Assembly: GCF_013167215.1 (NCBI RefSeq)
Contig: NZ_JABJWY010000038.1
Coordinates: 584,765-648,764, forward strand
Reading direction: 5' to 3'
Origin: Sphingobacterium prati
GTDB taxonomy: Bacteria; Bacteroidota; Bacteroidia; Sphingobacteriales; Sphingobacteriaceae
Length of the DNA: 64,000 nt
The translations under genes were made by a program, and so were the position numbers. Below the pieces are notes generated by a model. The model was not told where the DNA came from, searched no databases, and saw only the letters and a list, made by a program, of their open reading frames with translations. Shown piece by piece: positions 8,321 through 16,888 of this stretch. How positions within the stretch are numbered: the first letter of the stretch is position 1; each line of letters starts with the position of its first letter.

Positions 8321-10063
8321 TTACTTTAAGCGAATCTCTGATACGGATGTTCCTTGTGCAACCATTGGAAATACATTGTTTTCCTTACCTACCATAACCT
8401 CTAAGAGGTATGCGCCGTCATGATCAAGCATTGTCTGGAGCGCATTGCGAAGATCTTTGCGTTCCGAAATTTTCTGTCCCTCAATATAATAACCCTTAGC
8501 TACTGCAACAAAATCAGGACTGGTGATGTTTACAAAAGAATAACGCTTGTCGTGGAATAGTTGTTGCCATTGACGTACCATACCCAGGAACTCGTTGTTT
8601 AGGATCATAATTTTTACTTTAGCACCAAATTGCATGATGGTCCCCAATTCCTGAATGGTCATTTGGATACCGCCGTCACCGATAATGGCGACGACAGTCT
8701 TCTCTGGAGCACCATACCAGGCACCAATAGCTGCTGGAAGACCAAATCCCATGGTTCCCAATCCGCCCGATGTTACGTTTGATTTGCTGTTGTTAAATTT
8801 TGCGTAACGACATGTGACCATCTGATGTTGACCAACGTCTGTGGTTATGATGGCATCACCACCGGTCAATTCATTCAGCACGTTGATCACCTCGCCCATG
8901 GTCATGATATCCGTTTTTGGATGCAACTCATCCGTGATGACTTCCTTGATTTCCTCTTTTTCCAGTTCACGGAATTGAGCCAACCAAGCGGAGTGATCCA
9001 CGGCTCTAACCAATTCAGTCAGCATTGGAAGCGATTCTTTACAGTCTCCCCATACCGGAACGGTTGTTTGCACATTTTTATCAATTTCGGCTGGATCGAT
9101 ATCCAAATGGATCACTTTTGCCTGTTTGGCATATTTGTCCAATCGGCCTGTGACACGGTCATCGAAACGCATACCAATCGCGATTAAAACATCACATTCA
9201 TTTGTCATAACGTTTGGGGCATAGTTACCATGCATCCCCAACATACCAACATGGAGTTTGTGATCTGTTGGAAGTGCACTCAAACCCATGACAGTTGCCG
9301 CAGATGGAATGCCTGTTTTTTCGATAAAAGCTTTGAACTCTTCTTCCGCCTCTCCTAAGATAATCCCCTGACCAAAAAGTACGAATGGCTTTTTGGCATT
9401 ATTGATTAATTCAGCGGCTTGTTCAACATATTCCTTACGAACCTGTGGTGCAGGTCTGTAGCTACGAACATGATTGCACTTTTCGTAACCCAAATAATCA
9501 AATAATTGCAGTTGGGCATTTTTAGTGATATCGATCAGTACCGGGCCTGGACGACCCGTACTGGCAATATAAAATGCTTTAGCGAGTGCGGCTGGAATTT
9601 CAGTTGCGTCAGTGACTTGGTAGTTCCACTTGGTGACCGGTGCGGTAATATTCATGACATCCGTTTCTTGAAAAGCATCTGTTCCCAATAGTGAAGCAAA
9701 GACCTGGCCTGTAATACAGACGATCGGGTTACTGTCAATCATGGCATCTGCCAGTCCAGTAACTAGGTTTGTTGCTCCAGGACCACTCGTCGCGAAGACG
9801 ACACCTGTACGACCAGAAGTTCTTGCATAACCTTGAGCCGCATGGATTCCTCCTTGCTCGTGGCGCACCAAGATATGTTTCAAACGATCCGTATAATCAT
9901 AAAGGGCATCATAGATGGGCATAATTGCGCCACCCGGATAGCCAAATACGGTATCAACTCCTTCGCTCAATAAGGCTTCCATAACAGCTTTCGATCCCGA
10001 AATTTGTGTCGGAGTTTTCTGCTTGGTAGCAGCCTTATTTTCTGTTATTTCCAGTGTACTCAT
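8321..10063 (-). CDS. ilvB: acetolactate synthase large (catalytic) subunit
   Basis: A thiamine-diphosphate enzyme of 580 residues that condenses two pyruvates, or pyruvate with 2-oxobutanoate. VFGYPGGAIMPIYDAL and LVRHEQGGIHAAQGYAR contain the cofactor-activating glutamate of the N-terminal domain. TSGPGATNLVTGLADA, ITGQV and the central FAD-binding domain follow. The C-terminal ThDP/Mg motif GDGGIQMTIQELGTIMQFGA plus ILNNEFLGMVRQWQQ is intact. The first 20 residues (MSTLEITENKAATKQKTPTQ) are a variable extension. A foldback repeat lies just upstream, in the gap to ilvD. Confidence 0.97.
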   Translation of the reverse strand: MSTLEITENKAATKQKTPTQISGSKAVMEALLSEGVDTVFGYPGGAIMPIYDALYDYTDRLKHILVRHEQGGIHAAQGYARTSGRTGVVFATSGPGATNLVTGLADAMIDSNPIVCITGQVFASLLGTDAFQETDVMNITAPVTKWNYQVTDATEIPAALAKAFYIASTGRPGPVLIDITKNAQLQLFDYLGYEKCNHVRSYRPAPQVRKEYVEQAAELINNAKKPFVLFGQGIILGEAEEEFKAFIEKTGIPSAATVMGLSALPTDHKLHVGMLGMHGNYAPNVMTNECDVLIAIGMRFDDRVTGRLDKYAKQAKVIHLDIDPAEIDKNVQTTVPVWGDCKESLPMLTELVRAVDHSAWLAQFRELEKEEIKEVITDELHPKTDIMTMGEVINVLNELTGGDAIITTDVGQHQMVTCRYAKFNNSKSNVTSGGLGTMGFGLPAAIGAWYGAPEKTVVAIIGDGGIQMTIQELGTIMQFGAKVKIMILNNEFLGMVRQWQQLFHDKRYSFVNITSPDFVAVAKGYYIEGQKISERKDLRNALQTMLDHDGAYLLEVMVGKENNVFPMVAQGTSVSEIRLK

Positions 10064-10099
10064 TACGTTGATTTTTTAGTTTTGTTGATTATTCAGTCT

Positions 10100-10180
10100 T
10101 TTAGTATTTAGATATTAGATCTGAGACATTGGCTTTGAGCTACTGTTTGTTGAAGCCTCTACTTGCTCAATGTCTCTATT
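10100..10180. repeat. foldback-type intergenic repeat, copy 2
   Basis: The left part (10100-10125) matches copy 1 at 1334-1359 in 24 of 26 bases. Inside, GAGACATTG (10123-10131) and CAATGTCTC (10168-10176) are exact inverted repeats, so the element can fold back. It fills the ilvD-ilvB gap. The 14 bases ATTTAGATATTAGA (10107-10120) recur exactly, inverted, at 13503-13516. Confidence 0.55.
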
Positions 10181-10188
10181 TTTGATTT

Positions 10189-11859
10189 CTATAGATCAGT
10201 TACACAGCCTTCCGAAGCGTCGGCTACGGTCTTAGCATATTTATATAATACCCCTTTGTTAACTTTCAAAGCAGGTTGCACCCAAGCTGCGCGGCGTTGA
10301 GCAATCTCCTCATCCGAAAGGTTCACGTTGATCGTATTATTGACAGCATCAATCTCGATGATATCGTCGTCATGTACTAAACCAATTAACCCACCTTTGT
10401 AGGATTCAGGTGTAATGTGACCTACAACGAAACCGTGTGTACCTCCGGAGAAACGTCCATCTGTAATGAGTGCCACTGATTTACCTAAACCAGCACCGAT
10501 AATTAATGAGGTAGGCTTAAGCATTTCCGGCATACCTGGTGCGCCTATTGGCCCTTCATTTTTAATAACGACAACATCTCCGGGCTTAATTCGACCTGAG
10601 GCAATTCCTGCTACTAAGTCATGTTCGCCATCGAATACACGTGCTGGACCGGTGAATTTTTCGCCTTCTTTGCCTGATATCTTTGCTACGGAACCTTTTT
10701 CAGCCAGATTTCCGTAAAGGATCTGTAAGTGTCCTGTTGCTTTGATCGGGTTGCTCAATGGTTTGATAATAGGCTGGTCATATTCCATAATGGATTTTAC
10801 ATCAGCTAAGTTTTCAGCAACAGTTTTTCCAGTTACGGTGATACAATCACCGTGCAATAAACCTTCATCCAAAAGATATTTCATCACGGCTGGAGTTCCA
10901 CCATATTGTTGAAGATCCTGCATCAGATATTTACCAGATGGCTTAAAGTCTGCCAATACAGGTGTCTCGTCACTCATACGCTGAAAGTCATCTTGCGAAA
11001 TATCAACGCCCACAGCCTTACCGATTGCAATAAAGTGAAGTACGGCGTTGGTACTACCCCCTAAGATCACGATGGTACGTAATGCATTTTCGAAAGCCTT
11101 ACGTGTCATGATATCGGAAGGTTTGATATCTCTTTCCAATAGAGTACGGATGTATTTACCCGCATCTAAACATTCATTTTTCTTTTCTTCTGAGATTGCT
11201 GGATTAGACGAAGAGTAAGGTAAGCTCATTCCCAGCGCCTCAATTGCAGAAGCCATTGTATTTGCCGTATACATACCTCCACAAGCTCCGGCACCGGGGC
11301 AGGTATGTTTGATGATACCTTCGTAATCTTCGTCAGATAGATTGCCGCAAATGCGTTGTCCCAAGGCTTCGAATGCAGAAACAATGTTAAGTTCCTCGCC
11401 TTTATAATGCCCCGGAGCAATTGTTCCACCATACACCATTAGCGATGGACGATCCAGACGGGCCATTGCCATAATGGCGCCGGGCATATTTTTATCACAT
11501 CCAGGAATTGAGATCAGACCATCGTAATATTGACCGCCACAGATCGTTTCGATACTATCGGCTATTACATCTCGGCTCACCAAAGAGTAACGCATGCCAT
11601 CTGTACCGTTGCTCATTCCGTCACTGACACCTATTGTACCAAAGGTCAAACCCACTAAGTCATTGCTCCAGACACCCTTTTTGACAATTTGTGCCAAATC
11701 GTTGAGGTGCATATTACACGTATTACCATCATATCCCATGCTGGCAATACCGACCTGCGCTTTTTCCATATCGGCATCAGTAAGGCCGATACCATAAAGC
11801 ATCGCTTTAGCAGCAGGTTGCGTTTCGTCTTGTGTAAATGTACGGCTGTATTTGTTCAT
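10189..11859 (-). CDS. ilvD: dihydroxy-acid dehydratase
   Basis: Dehydrates 2,3-dihydroxy-isovalerate and 2,3-dihydroxy-3-methylvalerate to 2-oxo acids using an Fe-S cluster and Mg. Family motifs include GIASMGYDGNTCNMHLNDLA, the cluster region IPGCDKNMPGAIMAMARLDRP, CPGAGACGGMYTANTMASA, and the C-terminal LITDGRFSGGTHGFVVGHIT plus GPIGAPGMPEM. I place the start at MNKYSRTFTQ (11859). The alternative ATG at 11889 adds ten residues and would overlap ilvE. This gives about 556 residues. The gene sits directly downstream of ilvE, within the same transcript. Confidence 0.95.
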   Translation of the reverse strand: MNKYSRTFTQDETQPAAKAMLYGIGLTDADMEKAQVGIASMGYDGNTCNMHLNDLAQIVKKGVWSNDLVGLTFGTIGVSDGMSNGTDGMRYSLVSRDVIADSIETICGGQYYDGLISIPGCDKNMPGAIMAMARLDRPSLMVYGGTIAPGHYKGEELNIVSAFEALGQRICGNLSDEDYEGIIKHTCPGAGACGGMYTANTMASAIEALGMSLPYSSSNPAISEEKKNECLDAGKYIRTLLERDIKPSDIMTRKAFENALRTIVILGGSTNAVLHFIAIGKAVGVDISQDDFQRMSDETPVLADFKPSGKYLMQDLQQYGGTPAVMKYLLDEGLLHGDCITVTGKTVAENLADVKSIMEYDQPIIKPLSNPIKATGHLQILYGNLAEKGSVAKISGKEGEKFTGPARVFDGEHDLVAGIASGRIKPGDVVVIKNEGPIGAPGMPEMLKPTSLIIGAGLGKSVALITDGRFSGGTHGFVVGHITPESYKGGLIGLVHDDDIIEIDAVNNTINVNLSDEEIAQRRAAWVQPALKVNKGVLYKYAKTVADASEGCVTDL

Positions 11860-11872
11860 TGCATTTTCGCCG

Positions 11873-12763
11873 TTAGATAATGACTTCATAATTTTCGTTC
11901 TCTAATACTAAATTTTTATATCTTCTTTGGATCGACGCGCCTATGCTGTGCTCCCACTCTTCTTGATAGATCACATCGTCAACTTGTTTGATTCCGATAA
12001 TTTCTGCCGCGGTACCGCATAGGAATGCGCTGTCTGCGTTATAAATGTCTTCTACCGTCAATTGCTTCTCAATAACTTCGAAATTCAATTTTTTACAGAT
12101 GTTTTTAACGGTCTGCCTTGTAATACCAGGAAAAATGTTTTTTACTGGAGGTGTATAAATTTTGAAATCTTTTTCGATAAAAATATTTTCACTGGAAGCT
12201 TGGGCGACAAAACCTTCATGGTCAAGCATGAGTGCTTCGTCAAAACCCTTGTTGATAGCTTCTGTTGTTGCTAAAATGGAGTTTACATACTGACCTGATA
12301 TCTTCGAGTCCGTTTTAAAAGATTTTGGATTCGGTCTTTTGATGTCAGAAATACAGACACGTAATAGGTTATGACCGAGATATGGTCCCCATTCCCAAGC
12401 GGCAATCATCAAATTTGCCTCCGTTGAAGAAGTCAGATGCATATTCGAGCCGGTGAGTACCAGCGGTCGGATATAAGCTTCCCGCAGGTTGTTGACTGCC
12501 AAAAGCTCATAACATTTGTCAATGAGTTCCCGGTTACTCCATTGGTAAGGGATATTGACTGCCTCGCAGGATTTCTTTAATCGGTCAAAATGCTTGTCAG
12601 CCTTAAAAATTCGCGGACCATTATGGGTATTGTACGCGCGTAAACCATCGAATACAGCGTAGCCGTAATGAAGCGACTGTGCAAAGGGATTCAATGCAGC
12701 TTCGGAAGCCTTTACAAAAGCTCCATCTAAATAAATCAATGTGTTCTTGTCGTAATATTTCAT
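11873..12763 (-). CDS. ilvE: branched-chain amino acid aminotransferase (fold type IV PLP)
   Basis: Transfers the amino group from glutamate to branched-chain 2-oxo acids, the last step for valine, isoleucine and leucine. The start MKYYDKNTLIYLDGAFV at 12763 is family-like. The longer reading from 12820 adds 19 unrelated residues. LHYGYAVFDGLRAYNT is the conserved early motif. The PLP lysine lies in TDSKISGQYVNSILATTEA (Lys154 from the chosen start). EALMLDHEGFVAQASSENIF and FLCGTAAEI bind substrate and cofactor phosphate. At about 296 residues it is a normal IlvE, and it is the first gene of the cluster. Confidence 0.93.
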   Translation of the reverse strand: MKYYDKNTLIYLDGAFVKASEAALNPFAQSLHYGYAVFDGLRAYNTHNGPRIFKADKHFDRLKKSCEAVNIPYQWSNRELIDKCYELLAVNNLREAYIRPLVLTGSNMHLTSSTEANLMIAAWEWGPYLGHNLLRVCISDIKRPNPKSFKTDSKISGQYVNSILATTEAINKGFDEALMLDHEGFVAQASSENIFIEKDFKIYTPPVKNIFPGITRQTVKNICKKLNFEVIEKQLTVEDIYNADSAFLCGTAAEIIGIKQVDDVIYQEEWEHSIGASIQRRYKNLVLENENYEVII

Positions 12764-13103
12764 AACCCCAAATTTACCTGATGTAAATAATTTCCCTTTT
12801 TGGTTTTGCTGGTAAATCATGCTATCTCAGGCTTCTGTGAAAACCTGTGATTTTCATTTCCTCAAGGTAGCAGGAATTACAATAATTGGCAATAGGTAAA
12901 GTGCTAATTTTCTATTTAGAATAAAATTTTATGTTTCTAAGTTTTTAGAAATTTTAAACTGATTTTTTGTTGTTATTAGATTTTAAATTTTGTTACTCGT
13001 ATACCGTATTTAAAATTGGTCTACTTGGTGAAAAAATTATTTTTTGTTACAAAGGGTAAATTTCTTCCTAAAATGAAGAAATTGTCAAAAAAACTTTAAA
13101 AAA
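12764..13103. other. gene-free AT-rich gap upstream of ilvE
   Basis: About 340 bases of AT-rich sequence between ilvE and the atpC terminator. It must hold the promoter of the whole ilv-leu cluster if the cluster is one transcript. I found no convincing TTG/TAnnTTTG pair on the minus strand and no leader peptide with runs of Leu, Val or Ile codons. A tiny minus-strand reading frame MKITGFHRSLR (12859-12824) has no attenuator character. I see no riboswitch or T-box. Confidence 0.4.
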
Positions 13104-13135
13104 AAGAGCTTCCGATATTTCTATCGGAAGCTCTT
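13091..13135 (-). terminator. intrinsic terminator of atpD-atpC
   Basis: AAGAGCTTCCGATA (13104-13117) and TATCGGAAGCTCTT (13122-13135) form a perfect 14-bp stem with loop TTTC. On the minus strand the stem is followed by a T-rich run (plus-strand AAACTTTAAAAAAA at 13091-13104). It lies 23 bp past the atpC stop codon. Confidence 0.9.
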
Positions 13136-13157
13136 CAATATTTTAAAATCAATTGAT

Positions 13158-13406
13158 TTAATCTCCGATAATTCCTTCAGCAAGCACGGTAATGACATTG
13201 TCTTTTGCTTCCACAACACCACCTTTAATGAACACTTCTTGTCCACCTTTACCTTGTTGAATAATTACTTTTCCATCTTCCAAAGTAGAAACAATTGCCG
13301 CGTGGTCTTTCAAAATTTGGAAAGAACCCGCAGAGCCAGGGACAGTAACCGACGTTACTTCGCCTTCGTACACTAATTTGTCGGGAGTGATAATTGTTAA
13401 TTTCAT
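13158..13406 (-). CDS. atpC: ATP synthase F1 epsilon subunit (short form)
   Basis: Central-stalk subunit that couples rotation to catalysis. MKLTIITPDKLVYEGEVTSV, VPGSAGSFQILKDHAAIVST and the closing VVEAKDNVITVLAEGIIGD make up the N-terminal beta-sandwich domain. At 82 residues it lacks the C-terminal two-helix domain that in many bacteria inhibits ATP hydrolysis. A short epsilon is common in Bacteroidota, so this is probably not a truncation. It is the last gene of atpD-atpC and is followed by a strong terminator. Confidence 0.93.
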   Translation of the reverse strand: MKLTIITPDKLVYEGEVTSVTVPGSAGSFQILKDHAAIVSTLEDGKVIIQQGKGGQEVFIKGGVVEAKDNVITVLAEGIIGD

Positions 13407-13407
13407 T

Positions 13408-13516
13408 ATTCTTAGATATAAGATTTGAGATATGAGATTTGAGAACTTTAGGTTTTCAAATAGATATGAGATAATCGAAAGTCTATTATCTCATACCTAT
13501 GGTCTAATATCTAAAT
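13408..13516. repeat. foldback-type intergenic repeat, copy 3
   Basis: The atpD-atpC gap is almost entirely an inverted structure. ATAGATATGAGATAAT (13460-13475) pairs with ATTATCTCATACCTAT (13485-13500) in 15 of 16 positions. The outer ends TTAGATATAAGA (about 13411) and TCTAATATCTAA (13503) are also near complements. The right end, inverted, equals 10107-10120 exactly over 14 bases. It also contains the tandem-like AGATTTGAGATATGAGATTT. Confidence 0.6.
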
Positions 13517-15018
13517 TAAACTGCTTCTGCTAATAATTTCTTACCTTTTTCGATAGCATCGTCGATGTTACCTACCAAGTTAAAGGCAGCTTCTGGATAT
13601 TCGTCAACCTCACCATCAATAATCATATTGAAACCTTTGATGGTATCTTTGATGTCTACCAATACACCTTTTAAACCTGTAAATTGCTCTGCTACGTGGA
13701 AAGGCTGTGACAAGAAACGTTGTACACGACGAGCGCGGTGAACGGTTAATTTATCTTCTTCAGATAACTCGTCCATACCTAAGATGGCGATGATATCTTG
13801 TAGTTCTTTATAACGTTGAAGAATTTCTTTTACACGTTGTGCAGTATCATAATGTTCAGCACCTAAAACAGCAGGAGAAAGAATACGAGATGTAGAATCC
13901 AAAGGATCCACAGCAGGGTAGATACCTAGCTCAGCAATTTTACGAGACAATACCGTTGTTGCATCCAAGTGAGCAAATGTTGTTGCTGGAGCAGGGTCAG
14001 TTAAGTCATCGGCAGGTACATATACCGCTTGTACTGAAGTGATTGATCCATTTTTAGTTGATGTGATACGCTCTTGCATCAAACCCATCTCTGTTGCTAA
14101 GGTTGGTTGGTATCCTACTGCTGAAGGCATACGACCCAATAGGGCAGATACTTCAGAACCAGCTTGTGTAAAACGGAAGATGTTATCGATAAAGAATAAA
14201 ACGTCACGGCCTTGACCTTCGCCATCACCATCACGGAAATATTCCGCAACAGTCAAACCTGACAAAGCAACACGTGCACGTGCACCTGGAGGCTCATTCA
14301 TTTGACCGAATACGAAAGTACATTTAGAGTCTTTCATTAATTCGTGGTCAACAGTGTCCAAAGGCCATTCACCTTTTTCCATGCCTTCCATAAAGTGCTC
14401 ACCATATTTGATGATACCTGATTCCAACATTTCACGCAATAAGTCATTACCTTCACGTGTACGTTCACCCACACCTGCAAATACAGAAAGACCACCGTGA
14501 CCTTTAGCAATGTTGTTGATCAACTCTTGGATTAATACAGTTTTACCTACACCGGCACCACCGAATAAACCAATTTTACCACCTTTAGCATATGGCTCTA
14601 AGAGGTCAATAACTTTGATACCAGTAAAAAGTACTTCTGATTCAGTAGATAGATCTTCGAATTTAGGAGGAACGTTGTGGATAGGACGACCATTCTCTTT
14701 ACTCAAATTTTGGATACCATCAATGGCATCACCAACTACATTGAATACACGACCTTTGATTTCTTCACCAACAGGCATTTTGATAGGAGCACCAGTATCG
14801 ACAACTTCCATTCCGCGAACCAAACCTTCAGTTGCATCCATGGCAATTGTACGTACACGATCCTGACCTAAGTGTTGTTGAACTTCCAATACAACACGTT
14901 GTCCATTTTCTTTTTGAATGTACAATGCATCGTAAATTTTAGGTAGATTTTCACTGTCGGCGAAGTTGACGTCAACAACTGGGCCGATAATCTGCGCTAT
15001 TTTACCAATCTTGGGCAT
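13516..15018 (-). CDS. atpD: ATP synthase F1 beta subunit
   Basis: Catalytic subunit of the F1 head, 500 residues. The start MPKIGKIAQIIGPVVDVNFA is typical. The P-loop GGAGVGKTVLIQELINNIA, the catalytic glutamate region GVGERTREGNDL, Walker B VLFFIDNIFRFTQAGSEVSALLGRMPSAVGYQ (quoted in part) and the DELSEEDK motif are all present. Only atpD and atpC lie here. The other ATP synthase genes must be elsewhere, a separation known in Bacteroidota. A good Bacteroidota-type promoter lies about 70-100 bp upstream. Confidence 0.97.
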   Translation of the reverse strand: MPKIGKIAQIIGPVVDVNFADSENLPKIYDALYIQKENGQRVVLEVQQHLGQDRVRTIAMDATEGLVRGMEVVDTGAPIKMPVGEEIKGRVFNVVGDAIDGIQNLSKENGRPIHNVPPKFEDLSTESEVLFTGIKVIDLLEPYAKGGKIGLFGGAGVGKTVLIQELINNIAKGHGGLSVFAGVGERTREGNDLLREMLESGIIKYGEHFMEGMEKGEWPLDTVDHELMKDSKCTFVFGQMNEPPGARARVALSGLTVAEYFRDGDGEGQGRDVLFFIDNIFRFTQAGSEVSALLGRMPSAVGYQPTLATEMGLMQERITSTKNGSITSVQAVYVPADDLTDPAPATTFAHLDATTVLSRKIAELGIYPAVDPLDSTSRILSPAVLGAEHYDTAQRVKEILQRYKELQDIIAILGMDELSEEDKLTVHRARRVQRFLSQPFHVAEQFTGLKGVLVDIKDTIKGFNMIIDGEVDEYPEAAFNLVGNIDDAIEKGKKLLAEAV

Positions 15019-15086
15019 ATTATAGGGACTAAATATTTATTAATCAATTTTATATAAGAGACATAAAAGGCCTCTTTTTTGGTCAG

Positions 15087-15118
15087 CAAAAATAAGGTTA
15101 TTCGTTTTTAAAAACAAA
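15087..15118 (-). promoter_or_regulatory. predicted atpD promoter
   Basis: On the minus strand the -7 box TATTTTTG (15094-15087) fits the Bacteroidota consensus TAnnTTTG exactly. TTTG at 15118-15115 fits the -33 element, with 20 bases between the TTG and the TA. The expected transcript start is about 60 bases upstream of the atpD start codon. Confidence 0.6.
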
Positions 15119-15149
15119 TAGAATTTGCAATTAAATTACATTTTTATTA

Positions 15150-15326
15150 ATGGCGGTCAAAATGTTATCTGTTGTAATTCTGTTAGTTTCGATTCTTGCA
15201 GTTACAAATATAGTTTTGCCCGGCAATACACACATTATTTTCTTATATCGATCGCGCTTTTCCAGATATTCATACGATTCAGATCCTATTGTCTTTAAAT
15301 ATTATCGACCTGAAGCGATAACATGA
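15150..15326 (+). CDS. possible 58-residue membrane peptide (doubtful)
   Basis: A plus-strand frame in the gap between atpD and the coiled-coil protein gene reads MAVKMLSVVILLVSILAVTN then IVLPGNTHIIFLYRSRF and ends RPEAIT. Residues 5-23 are strongly hydrophobic, like a single membrane segment or an uncleaved signal, followed by a basic stretch. The end runs into the left arm of a 21-bp inverted repeat. I recognise no family, and there is no clear promoter or ribosome binding site. It could be chance. It is listed because the rest of this 365-bp gap has no gene. Confidence 0.18.
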   Translation: MAVKMLSVVILLVSILAVTNIVLPGNTHIIFLYRSRFSRYSYDSDPIVFKYYRPEAIT

Positions 15327-15354
15327 TTAGAAGTCGCTTCAGGTCGATAATATT
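15298..15354. repeat. 21-bp perfect inverted repeat
   Basis: The 21 bases from 15298 (AATATTATCGACCTGAAGCG then A) pair perfectly with 15334-15354 across a 15-base loop. It lies 30 bp downstream of the coiled-coil protein gene (minus strand), so it could end that transcript. However, neither flank has a real T-run. It might instead be a member of a dispersed repeat family. Confidence 0.7.
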
Positions 15355-15383
15355 AATGAATGTATGTGCTTATTGAAACTAAG

Positions 15384-16034
15384 CTATATTTTTTTGTTTA
15401 ATTCGTCTTGCAATTGGCGTTTCAACAATTGCTCTTTTTCCATCGCCTTTTTCCGGAATGTTGCAAATTCTTCTTGCGATTGTTCTGCTGTTTTTTGAAA
15501 TTCTACTGTATCGACTTTGGCTTTTCTATAAGAGAATAAGAAGACGAAAGTTGCGACAGCCAACACTGCAATAATTGTCCAAACGACTGTGCTGTATAAA
15601 CCTTTGGATGTATTGATTCCCAAAAATGAAAAACTATCCGTTTTTTGTTGTTCCTGCGCAAGCTGATCCTTTAATGTCTGAATAGAATCTTGTAAATTTT
15701 TGGTGTTGGATGTGTAATTGCTGGAGGAGGATTTTAATGAATTGATTTCCTTATGCAATTTTGCAACAGTGTCAACAACATTCCTCTTAACGATATCAAG
15801 GTTGGTTTTGCGGACCATCTTGAAGTCATAATTGTTTTTTGATATATAATTTAGGTGATCAAATTGATTTGCCAAGCTTCCTTTCCTTAGTCCATCTGGG
15901 CTGTATTTGTAAGCCTCTTGGGCCTGTTTAGCGGTATTTGTTGGTGCTGTCGCAGGAGTTTGAGCCTGTAATAAGGTGTACGATGAAATAAATAAAATCG
16001 TAAAAAATACAAATGCTAATCTCAATTTGCTCAT
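15384..16034 (-). CDS. secreted or membrane-anchored coiled-coil protein of unknown function
   Basis: 216 residues. A signal peptide (MSKLRLAFVFFTILFISSYT, then LLQAQ) is followed by a polar region with LANQFDHLNYISKNNYDFKM. Next come a coiled coil (about 85-130: VAKLHKEINSLKSSSSNYTS, ...LQDSIQTLKDQLAQEQQKTD), a transmembrane helix (about 147-168: TVVWTIIAVLAVATFVFLFS) and a second charged helix to the end. Similar Bacteroidota proteins are sometimes misannotated as tRNA (guanine-N1)-methyltransferase, and no such domain is visible here. It is a single gene between two unrelated units. Function unknown. Confidence 0.75.
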   Translation of the reverse strand: MSKLRLAFVFFTILFISSYTLLQAQTPATAPTNTAKQAQEAYKYSPDGLRKGSLANQFDHLNYISKNNYDFKMVRKTNLDIVKRNVVDTVAKLHKEINSLKSSSSNYTSNTKNLQDSIQTLKDQLAQEQQKTDSFSFLGINTSKGLYSTVVWTIIAVLAVATFVFLFSYRKAKVDTVEFQKTAEQSQEEFATFRKKAMEKEQLLKRQLQDELNKKI

Positions 16035-16070
16035 GTTTGTCTATCGTTATTATAATAAGTTTGATCCGTC

Positions 16071-16094
16071 TATGCTAGCTACAAAGCTAGCATA
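16071..16094. repeat. 10-bp perfect hairpin upstream of the coiled-coil gene
   Basis: TATGCTAGCT, loop ACAA, AGCTAGCATA. It sits 37 bp upstream of the 15384-16034 gene and about 90 bp past the end of the AraR-like gene. It contains TAGCTTTG on the minus strand, which fits the TAnnTTTG -7 consensus. It could therefore be part of that gene's promoter, or a terminator of the regulator gene. I could not decide between them. Confidence 0.5.
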
Positions 16095-16183
16095 TGCCTG
16101 TGATAAATATAAGGAATTATTAAAAAAACGAAAATTGAAAGTGAAATATTTCTCTTTCTTCCTGTTTCTTGTGTCGGGCATTC

Positions 16184-16888
16184 TTATGTTTCGAGACTCC
16201 AGCTTGGTAAATAACGAAGAAAGGACATGATTTTTTCTTTATATATTGCAGTATTGAGCTTAAAATAATAGGCGCCTTTTTTTGAGTTTTCTTTATCTTT
16301 TTCCTGTAGTTTGATAATTAAACCTGAAGAGAGCAATTTTCGGCTAAAGTTGCGCTTGTCAAGTTCAATATTATACACCCCCTCATATAGTGCGGCAATT
16401 TGCGGAATCGTAAATTTTTCTGGTAGCAGTTCGAATAGAATAGGATAAAGTGCTGCTTTCATACGCAAACGGTATTGCGCTGCGGCAATCATTTGATCGT
16501 GGTCAAATATTAATTTAGGGTATTGCTGCAATGGAAACCATTTCGCCTCATAATTGTCACTCAAGATGTGCTTGTATTTTTGGGTATCAATTAACGCGAA
16601 GTAACAGATGCTTACGACACGATCATTTGGTTCACGATTTGGCTCACCAAATACACTGCACTGTTCCATATAGACATTTTCGAGTCCTGTCAGTTGTTTC
16701 AAGATTCGATAAGCAGCTGCTTCTGGCGCCTCATCCGATTGGACAAAACCACCCATCAGACTCCATTTATTCCTTTCTGGTTCGAAATCCCGTTTAATTA
16801 GTAAAATTTCCAGTGACTCTCCATTGAATCCAAATATGATACAGTCGATCGCCAAAAGTATATCTGAATCTTTTTTATAATATTCCAT
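16184..16888 (-). CDS. araR: Nudix-like transcription regulator of arabinose genes (AraR type)
   Basis: Predicted repressor of the divergent ara operon. The N-terminal two thirds is a Nudix fold (LLAIDCIIFGFNGESLEILL, LMGGFVQSDEAPEAAAYRIL). The Nudix box is degenerate: where active enzymes have REUxEE, this protein has RILKQL, so hydrolase activity is unlikely and a ligand-sensing role fits. The C-terminal part (LLPEKFTIPQIAALYEGVYN, ...KRNFSRKLLSSGLIIKLQ) is the winged-helix DNA-binding domain of NrtR/AraR proteins. A longer frame opens at 16993 but adds an unrelated hydrophobic leader. MEYYKKDSDILLA at 16888 is the family-like start (234 residues). Nudix-related AraR is known in Bacteroides as the arabinose regulator. 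Sugar specificity here is inferred from context. Confidence 0.85.
   Translation of the reverse strand: MEYYKKDSDILLAIDCIIFGFNGESLEILLIKRDFEPERNKWSLMGGFVQSDEAPEAAAYRILKQLTGLENVYMEQCSVFGEPNREPNDRVVSICYFALIDTQKYKHILSDNYEAKWFPLQQYPKLIFDHDQMIAAAQYRLRMKAALYPILFELLPEKFTIPQIAALYEGVYNIELDKRNFSRKLLSSGLIIKLQEKDKENSKKGAYYFKLNTAIYKEKIMSFLRYLPSWSLET

Noticed and set aside
12824..12859. Possible leader peptide MKITGFHRSLR upstream of ilvE
   Set aside because: It has a single Leu and Ile codon each and no attenuator hairpin pair, so it does not look like a branched-chain leader.
15976..16230. Plus-strand 84-codon frame (MYDEINKIVKNTNANLNLLM...)
   Set aside because: It overlaps the starts or ends of two well-supported minus-strand genes, has low-complexity lysine-rich content and no family similarity.
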